DNA from: a virus
IMG/VR virus record: IMGVR_UViG_3300030098_003858
Span: 1-44,144 of that record
Strand: one strand, 5' to 3'
Length of the DNA: 44,144 nucleotides
In this document: positions 40,334 through 44,144 of the stretch, one piece after another
How the letters are laid out: each line of letters begins with the position of its first letter
How positions within the stretch are numbered: the stretch's first letter is position 1
Notes under the pieces: model-generated
Told to the model about the DNA's origin: nothing
Database searches by the model: none
Seen by the model: the letters and a program-made list of their open reading frames with translations, nothing else
Position numbers and translations under genes: made by a program

Positions 40334-40378
40334 AGAGATAGGGCCCTGAAAAGGGCCCGACTCTCTATATTTTTTTTA
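40334..40378 (+). terminator. Strong terminator after DUF932
   Basis: GGGCCC (40341-40346) pairs with GGGCCC (40353-40358) around TGAAAA, extended by AGAGA/TCTCT outside a small internal loop. A T-rich stretch follows (40370-40390). It lies nine bases after the DUF932 stop codon. Confidence 0.85.
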
Positions 40379-40400
40379 TTTTTTTTTATTTTTTATTATT

Positions 40401-40501
40401 TGTGCACGTAGGTAGATTGTGCACGTAAGTAGATTTACCTATATTTATTAAATTCTGTGCACGTAGGTAGGTATTTTATAAACTTTGTGCACGTAGGCAG
40501 G
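40401..40501 (+). repeat. Four iterons TGTGCACGTAGGTAGR
   Basis: Four copies of TGTGCACGTAGGTAGA (with one or two changes) start at 40401, 40418, 40456 and 40486, all in the same direction. GTGCAC is a self-complementary core. They lie in a 400-base non-coding stretch between the DUF932 terminator and the 40726 gene, together with TGTAAAT-type short repeats and CATACTAT/ATAGTATA (40584 on). Iterons of this size bind a replication initiator or a repressor. No initiator gene is recognised in the window. Confidence 0.8.
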
Positions 40502-40668
40502 TAAAACCCCGTATATTGTGTAAATGCGCCGACATTATGTAAATAAATCTTTGTATATAAGTAAGTATATCTATATAGCAATTCATACTATATTATATAT
40601 CTTTCATAGTATAACACAACCCCCTTACACAACCCCCCTAAAAAAGATTAATTTATTTCATTTATTTT

Positions 40669-40697
40669 GAAACTATTTAAGCTAGTAGGCGTATAGT
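40669..40697 (+). promoter_or_regulatory. GGAACT-type promoter (copy E)
   Basis: GAAACT (40669-40674), a 17-bp spacer and TATAGT (40692-40697), again with GCG before the -10. The start would be near 40704, 22 bases before the GTG of the 40726 gene. Confidence 0.5.
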
Positions 40698-40725
40698 ATA
40701 TATACAACAAAAAGGGAGTTTTAAA

Positions 40726-40923
40726 GTGAAAATAATAAAAGATAAAAGAACATTAAATAAAATTAAAAAGGCTGGATTTATTAAAGAGCCTAAATATTGT
40801 ACTTTTCCAAGAGTAGATGAAACACAAAAAAAATATTTTATTTTTGGATTCAGCTTTGATAATAAAAAATACAAGTTTAAATATTTTGACGGGAACTTTT
40901 ATCCTTATTTAATAGAGGTATAA
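40726..40923 (+). CDS. Small basic hypothetical protein (65 aa)
   Basis: Start is GTG 40726 with AAGGGAG at 40711-40718. The product is Lys/Phe/Tyr-rich and looks beta-type (KKYFIFGFSFDNKKYKFKYF), preceded by a basic helix. It follows promoter copy E. Function unknown; its place near the iterons invites a regulatory role (inference). Confidence 0.65.
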   Translation: MKIIKDKRTLNKIKKAGFIKEPKYCTFPRVDETQKKYFIFGFSFDNKKYKFKYFDGNFYPYLIEV

Positions 40924-40940
40924 AATAAATAAAAAAGTAT

Positions 40941-40969
40941 GGAACTTTTGGCAAGTTTGAAAGTATAAC
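40941..40969 (+). promoter_or_regulatory. GGAACT-type promoter (copy B)
   Basis: GGAACT (40941-40946), 17-bp spacer, TATAAC (40964-40969), in the 76-base gap before the 41000 gene. The context TATGGAACTTTTGG matches the other copies. Confidence 0.55.
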
Positions 40970-40999
40970 AAGTAATAAAACAAAAAGGAGTAAATAATA

Positions 41000-41119
41000 A
41001 TGGATCAATCAACACAAAACTGTATTGTTTATCGTTGGATCAATGAGAGTTTTGATGACATGATAAAAAGAATAACAAAACAATTCGAAAGCGAGGTAAA
41101 AAATGGAACAAGTAAATAG
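41000..41119 (+). CDS. Very small protein (39 aa)
   Basis: ATG 41000 follows AAAGGAG. It ends at TAG 41117-41119, overlapping the 41103 start. It has no recognisable motif; one Cys and a helix-like middle (ESFDDMIKRITKQFESE). The promoter, ribosome site and overlap support it. Confidence 0.55.
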   Translation: MDQSTQNCIVYRWINESFDDMIKRITKQFESEVKNGTSK

Positions 41120-41441
41120 TACAGAAGTTAAAACGGGTTTTGGAACTGAAAGAAAATCTGTAAAGGCTCGTTGTTGGGATGGTGATGGTGTATCATCGTG
41201 GCAAGATGTGGAGGTATGCCAAAACACAGACGAAGGAAAGAATATAATTTCTATACATAGCAAAGATTTTACAAACGTTCCACTGAAGGACAACCCAAGT
41301 AGAGAAGCGAGTTTATTTTTTCTCCTCGAGGACATACCCTCACTAATAGCAACCCTCACAAAAGTAGCAGAGGACTCACAAAAAACAGAGTTTCAAAATC
41401 AAGTTGATTGGCAAGTAAACCAACTAAAAAAAGGAATATAG
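41103..41441 (+). CDS. Hypothetical protein (112 aa)
   Basis: ATG 41103 overlaps the previous gene. The product has a beta-rich start and an acidic helical end (LFFLLEDIPSLIATLTKVAE). No domain recognised. It follows promoter copy B through the small 41000 gene. Confidence 0.65.
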   Translation: MEQVNSTEVKTGFGTERKSVKARCWDGDGVSSWQDVEVCQNTDEGKNIISIHSKDFTNVPLKDNPSREASLFFLLEDIPSLIATLTKVAEDSQKTEFQNQVDWQVNQLKKGI

Positions 41442-41444
41442 AAT

Positions 41445-41666
41445 ATGTATACAACAGAAACAGCAACAACAAGAACAACACTAGAAAAGTACAAACAAAA
41501 TCTAAAAGTTGATTATAATAATATATGGAGTTATGAGACAAAAGTTGCAGATATAGACCACAACAAGAGAACCATTACGCCTTTGGGCTGGTGGTCTGTA
41601 ACCACATCAAAGCACATAAATTATGTAGGTTCTGAGTACGGATACGAGGTACAGAAAGCAAACTAA
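41445..41666 (+). CDS. Phage protein of the YeTKVA/TTSKHINYV family (73 aa)
   Basis: ATG 41445 follows AAGGA. The sequence IWSYETKVADID, then LGWWSVTTSKHINYVGSEYG, belongs to a small widespread family known from phages and some plasmids; its function is unknown. The perfect palindrome at 41677 follows. Confidence 0.7.
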   Translation: MYTTETATTRTTLEKYKQNLKVDYNNIWSYETKVADIDHNKRTITPLGWWSVTTSKHINYVGSEYGYEVQKAN

Positions 41667-41676
41667 CTTACAGAAA

Positions 41677-41706
41677 TTAAAGGGAGTGTTTAAACACTCC
41701 CTTTAA
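41677..41706. other. Perfect 30-bp palindrome
   Basis: The strand reads the same on both sides (TTAAAGGGAGTG...CACTCCCTTTAA) with centre TTTAAA. It begins ten bases after the 41445 gene and its right end merges with the AAGGAG site of the next gene. It could be a hairpin that hides this ribosome site, a terminator without T-run, or a dimeric-operator site. Confidence 0.8.
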
Positions 41707-41719
41707 GGAGAAATAAAAC

Positions 41720-41917
41720 ATGAGAAAATTTACAATAAAAGAAAAAGATGTATTGGTTGGAACGCAAAAGGGCAAATTTTTCAATGAAAAGGACTACGAA
41801 AAAGAGAAATTAATTTTTATGAAAGAGTCAAAAAGTAAGGTTGTTGATTGGTATTTAAAAGATATGAAAAATAACATGGTGTTGATAACGCTTGTTAATT
41901 ACAAAAGGCCAGATTAA
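41720..41917 (+). CDS. Small basic hypothetical protein (65 aa)
   Basis: ATG 41720 follows AAGGAG (41705-41710). Lys/Glu-rich, mixed beta and helix, no known motif. If the palindrome forms in RNA it would cover the ribosome site, so translation may depend on it opening. Confidence 0.66.
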   Translation: MRKFTIKEKDVLVGTQKGKFFNEKDYEKEKLIFMKESKSKVVDWYLKDMKNNMVLITLVNYKRPD

Positions 41918-41922
41918 TAAAT

Positions 41923-42102
41923 ATGAAAACTATAAAATTACATATTGACGACAAGGTATATAAGAAGCTGAAAACTTCATTGGTAGCGAAAAAAATGGGA
42001 GATGGTTACGGAAGTATTACGGATAAATTTGCGATGAGAGTAATGCAATTAATAGATGGGGGAGTTAAGGAATATACCATAGAATTTAAAAAGAAAAAAT
42101 AA
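41923..42102 (+). CDS. Possible ribbon-helix-helix protein (59 aa)
   Basis: ATG 41923 is six bases after the previous stop codon. A short strand (TIKLHIDDKVYKKLKTSL) followed by two helices (VAKKMGDGYGSITDKFAMRV) matches the layout of small ribbon-helix-helix regulators. The end is Lys-rich. It could be a phage repressor or activator; no proof. The promoter copy D lies just after it. Confidence 0.5.
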   Translation: MKTIKLHIDDKVYKKLKTSLVAKKMGDGYGSITDKFAMRVMQLIDGGVKEYTIEFKKKK

Positions 42103-42105
42103 TTT

Positions 42106-42134
42106 GGAACTTTTAATAAATAGTGTAGTTAAAT
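42106..42134 (+). promoter_or_regulatory. GGAACT-type promoter (copy D)
   Basis: GGAACT (42106-42111), a 17-bp spacer and TTAAAT (42129-42134). The upstream string TAATTTGGAACTTTT is the same as at copy A. It precedes the 42154 gene. Confidence 0.5.
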
Positions 42135-42153
42135 AAACAAAAAAGGAGTTGTA

Positions 42154-42297
42154 ATGGAAAAAGATAGAAAGAGTTTGGTAAAAGGTATCATGTATTTAAT
42201 TAGGGATGTTCTGTACTATTCCGAACTTGTAGAAATCAAGCAGTTTTTAGAATCTATAATGGAAGACAAAAAACAAGGGGGTTACGACAATGAGTAA
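42154..42297 (+). CDS. Small helical protein (47 aa)
   Basis: ATG 42154 follows AAAAGGAG. The product is helical and acidic at the end. It overlaps the 42290 gene by eight bases. Function unknown; first gene after promoter copy D. Confidence 0.6.
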   Translation: MEKDRKSLVKGIMYLIRDVLYYSELVEIKQFLESIMEDKKQGGYDNE

Positions 42298-42598
42298 TAA
42301 ATACAACGGATGGACAAATTATGAGACTTGGAACTTTAATTTGTGGATAACAAACGAAGAGGAGGATTATAGCCACGCTCTAGAAATGGCGTTTGATTCT
42401 GAGCACGAAATCGAACTCAGTAAAAGGTTGGAAGAGTGGGCGATTGAAATGGCTGATGATTGTATAGGTACAGAAATTGGTTTTATTGTAGATATGATTT
42501 ACAGTTCTATAAAAGAGGTTAATTTCTATGAAGTGGCTACACATCTGTGGGATGATCGACAAGAGGCAATACGAGAACATGATAGGGAGGAGGAGTAA
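42290..42598 (+). CDS. NGWTNYETWN-family phage protein, DUF7249-like (102 aa)
   Basis: The start of the chain (NGWTNYETWNFNLWI) is the hallmark of a small, widespread phage protein family (recalled as DUF7249-like). The rest is acidic and helical. ATG 42290 overlaps the previous gene. The role of the family is unknown. Confidence 0.78.
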   Translation: MSNKYNGWTNYETWNFNLWITNEEEDYSHALEMAFDSEHEIELSKRLEEWAIEMADDCIGTEIGFIVDMIYSSIKEVNFYEVATHLWDDRQEAIREHDREEE

Positions 42599-42783
42599 TG
42601 ATTGATATCAATAGATTAACTTCAGCTATTTGCGATATGGAGGATATTAAAAGGAGCATACCTCAAAAAATAAAATCACTACCAAAAGACAATGAAGGTA
42701 CAGAATATACAATAGGTGAGTGCATCGATGATGTTCTTGAATACTTGAAAGAAATAGAAAAAATAAAAAAGGAGGAAGAGTAA
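42598..42783 (+). CDS. Small acidic helical protein (61 aa)
   Basis: ATG 42598 overlaps the previous stop by one base. The product is Ile/Lys/Glu-rich, helical with a coiled-coil-like end (EYLKEIEKIKKEEE). It overlaps the next gene by one base. No family known. Confidence 0.65.
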   Translation: MIDINRLTSAICDMEDIKRSIPQKIKSLPKDNEGTEYTIGECIDDVLEYLKEIEKIKKEEE

Positions 42784-42959
42784 TGAAGCAATATTTTAGA
42801 GAAGACCATACAGACCACGAATGGTTTGAACTGATGAAGAGTCTTGGCGAGGATATACCTACTGAATATTGTGATTGTTTTGATGAGTATGGGGAATATG
42901 TAGAAGAATATCACGATATTTTCACAACCGATATTTACCAAGTAAAAAGGAGTAACTAA
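42783..42959 (+). CDS. Small acidic protein (58 aa)
   Basis: ATG 42783 overlaps the previous stop and follows AGGAGGAAGAG. The product is rich in Asp/Glu/Tyr with a Cys pair (YCDCFDEYGEY). It could be a DNA-mimic-like acidic protein, but this is speculation. The two-base gap to the next gene supports reality. Confidence 0.6.
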   Translation: MKQYFREDHTDHEWFELMKSLGEDIPTEYCDCFDEYGEYVEEYHDIFTTDIYQVKRSN

Positions 42960-42960
42960 A

Positions 42961-43494
42961 ATGCACATGATAATAAGAAATATAGTATATGCCAATTCTG
43001 AAAGTGAAGCTCTGTCTGTAGCCAAGAACAATTTTAGTAGTCTGTGCGAAGGGCAGTATCCATTTGATTACTACAACACATTTGATGAAGGGGGTACTTC
43101 GTATTGGGGTGATCGGTTGCAACCCGTATCACATATAACCACCACAGAGGGGCGTAAATTATTGGTAGATGGATGGAGGAATACATTACGAGATATGAGA
43201 AGCAATTTAAGAGTAATACAAAAACTTACAGAAGGTAAGAAGACTACAGAAATCATACGAGACATCAGAAAAGATTGGCTTCAGTACCATTTTAAAGCCA
43301 TAGGTGATTACTATGGGGAAAGTGTTTGGCTATACGACAATGACGGAGAGGGTATAAAGGATAGGTCGCATTTAAATAACGTGCTAAACAAGTGGTCTAC
43401 AGATAATCATTATAAGCATGAGAGCAGAGCCCATTGGCATAGACAATACAAAGACTTGGATGTGTATATAGTACCTGCTGATGTACATTATTAA
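42961..43494 (+). CDS. Hypothetical phage protein (177 aa)
   Basis: ATG 42961 follows AAAAGGAG. The N-terminal part (VYANSESEALSVAKNNF, PFDYYNTFDEGGTSYWGDR) recurs in small proteins of other phages as I recall them, of unknown role. The C-terminal half is helical, rich in Tyr/His. It is the largest gene of this stretch. Confidence 0.72.
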   Translation: MHMIIRNIVYANSESEALSVAKNNFSSLCEGQYPFDYYNTFDEGGTSYWGDRLQPVSHITTTEGRKLLVDGWRNTLRDMRSNLRVIQKLTEGKKTTEIIRDIRKDWLQYHFKAIGDYYGESVWLYDNDGEGIKDRSHLNNVLNKWSTDNHYKHESRAHWHRQYKDLDVYIVPADVHY

Positions 43495-43552
43495 AAAGGA
43501 AAGCGTATACATGCCATATCCAATGAAAAAAAAGAAAAAAAAGGAGAACAAT

Positions 43553-43738
43553 ATGACAGTTACTGAATTAATTAAAGCGTTACAAAGAATCAAAGATAAA
43601 AGTTTGTTAATTAACTGTATCGTTGAGGACAGTAATGGAAGTGTCCCAAATAATTGGGTGGTTGCAATAGAAGAACATGCAACGGGTAATAGTGGTTATG
43701 AAATAGAGGGTGAAGTAAGCCTTATAACCGAGCAATAA
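43553..43738 (+). CDS. Small hypothetical protein (61 aa)
   Basis: ATG 43553 follows AAAAGGAG and gives MTVTELIKALQRIKDK; the longer frame from 43511 would add a Lys-rich start without a good ribosome site. Helix-strand pattern; no family recognised. The next gene begins three bases after the stop. Confidence 0.65.
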   Translation: MTVTELIKALQRIKDKSLLINCIVEDSNGSVPNNWVVAIEEHATGNSGYEIEGEVSLITEQ

Positions 43739-43741
43739 AGG

Positions 43742-43963
43742 ATGAAATATATTTTATTACTTATCATTTGTTGTAGTTGCAGTATGAACATACCATCGCA
43801 TAAAATAATGGATAGGGACAGATATGTACACGACTACAGACAACCGATATACGATCTAAATAAAACATTTCAAATGTATTGCAAAAGCCACAAGCAGTGG
43901 GAACGAGTACGAATGTTATCAACAAAAAAGGGAACTATTTTCATTGTTGGTGCGTTAAAATAA
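43742..43963 (+). CDS. Small lipoprotein-like protein (73 aa)
   Basis: ATG 43742 is preceded by AAAGG. Signal-like start (KYILLLIICCSCSMN, residues 2-16) with Cys at 10, 11 and 13; one may be the lipid site, but none has a perfect lipobox. The rest is basic and polar (DRDRYVHDYRQPI). It may act at the envelope. This is the full copy of the gene cut at the window start. Confidence 0.65.
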   Translation: MKYILLLIICCSCSMNIPSHKIMDRDRYVHDYRQPIYDLNKTFQMYCKSHKQWERVRMLSTKKGTIFIVGALK

Positions 43964-43985
43964 AAAAGGATAAAATTGGAATTTT

Positions 43986-44062
43986 ACTTTGCTACATCTA
44001 AGAAGTTAAGCCACGCATGTAAAAGCACCGCCAATGTCTTGTTGGGCGTAGCAAAGTTTTTT
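43986..44062 (+). ncRNA. Right copy of the structured RNA
   Basis: Same RNA as at 173-249, seen again through the circular overlap. Sequence is identical in the paired arms. It belongs to the same locus. Confidence 0.5.
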
Positions 44063-44083
44063 AAAATAAAAAAGGAGATAAAT

Positions 44084-44144
44084 ATGGCAAAATTCAATCA
44101 ACCACAACTAGACGGGGCAATCTTACGAACCAAGACTTGCAAAT
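44084..44144 (+). CDS. N-terminal part of the 271 protein (cut by window edge)
   Basis: ATG 44084 with AAGGAG upstream opens the same reading as at 271. The only difference in the shared part is a silent AAG/AAA at codon 20. It is the same gene seen through the circular overlap. Confidence 0.75.
   Translation, partial: MAKFNQPQLDGAILRTKTCK

Larger units (their letters stand above)
43814..44144. repeat. Right copy of the terminal overlap
   Basis: Matches bases 1-331 with three substitutions. It ends inside the 271 gene. Shows that the map closes on itself. Confidence 0.93.

Noticed and set aside
43481-43552. Longer start for the 43553 gene
   Set aside because: The extra part is a Lys-rich read-through of the ribosome site itself, and ATG 43553 has a near-perfect AAGGAG.

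Overview
This window looks like one complete genome of a short-tailed, P22/T7-like (podovirus-type) tailed phage. It is AT-rich and dense with genes. The first 331 bases recur at the far end (43814-44144) with three substitutions, and genes run across the join, so the sequence is a circular map of about 43.8 kb cut open inside a small gene. Evidence for a phage is a large terminase, a small terminase, a P22-like portal, a scaffold, an SU10/DUF5309-type capsid protein, a split beta-rich nozzle protein, three large internal-virion candidates and an M15 endolysin. No integrase, RNA polymerase, DNA polymerase, primase, helicase or tRNA was recognised. Shine-Dalgarno sites of the AAGGAG type precede many genes, which argues against a Bacteroidetes host. 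The host is otherwise unknown; several virion features recall aquatic metagenome phages (inference).

Layout. (1) Rightward early arm, 39378 to 43963 continuing across the join to 8901. It has about 40 short, often overlapping genes (ATGA/TAATG junctions). Recognisable ones are a DUF932 protein, a Cas4/RecB-like Fe-S nuclease, a second PD-(D/E)XK protein, a resolvase-like protein, an HNH endonuclease, a wrecked cytosine methyltransferase and several zinc-ribbon proteins. (2) Leftward late arm, 38707 down to 8891: small terminase, ART-like protein, large terminase, endolysin, GGxV-motif protein, portal, scaffold, capsid, head/connector proteins, LamG fibre, small membrane/lysis-type genes, nozzle, and three internal proteins. 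(3) A 670-bp divergent control region (38708-39377) holds back-to-back promoter candidates, a 140-bp A/T-only repeat block and a structured leader. The two arms collide at 8891-8901, where the last genes overlap tail to tail.

How it may work. A repeated promoter-like element (TGGAACTTTT, then usually a 17-18 bp spacer to TATAnT) lies before several early units and, facing left, before the late arm, so one regulator could control both. The late arm builds the particle and lyses the cell. The early arm seems to process DNA and modify the host while borrowing the host replisome. The best leads for new biology are two terminator-ended structured RNAs (173-249, 4948-5037), a four-copy GTGCAC iteron cluster (40401-40501), the GGAACT promoter family, an ADP-ribosyltransferase-like gene between the terminase genes, the GGxV peptide motif shared by three virion proteins, and a nozzle gene split by two tandem in-frame amber codons.
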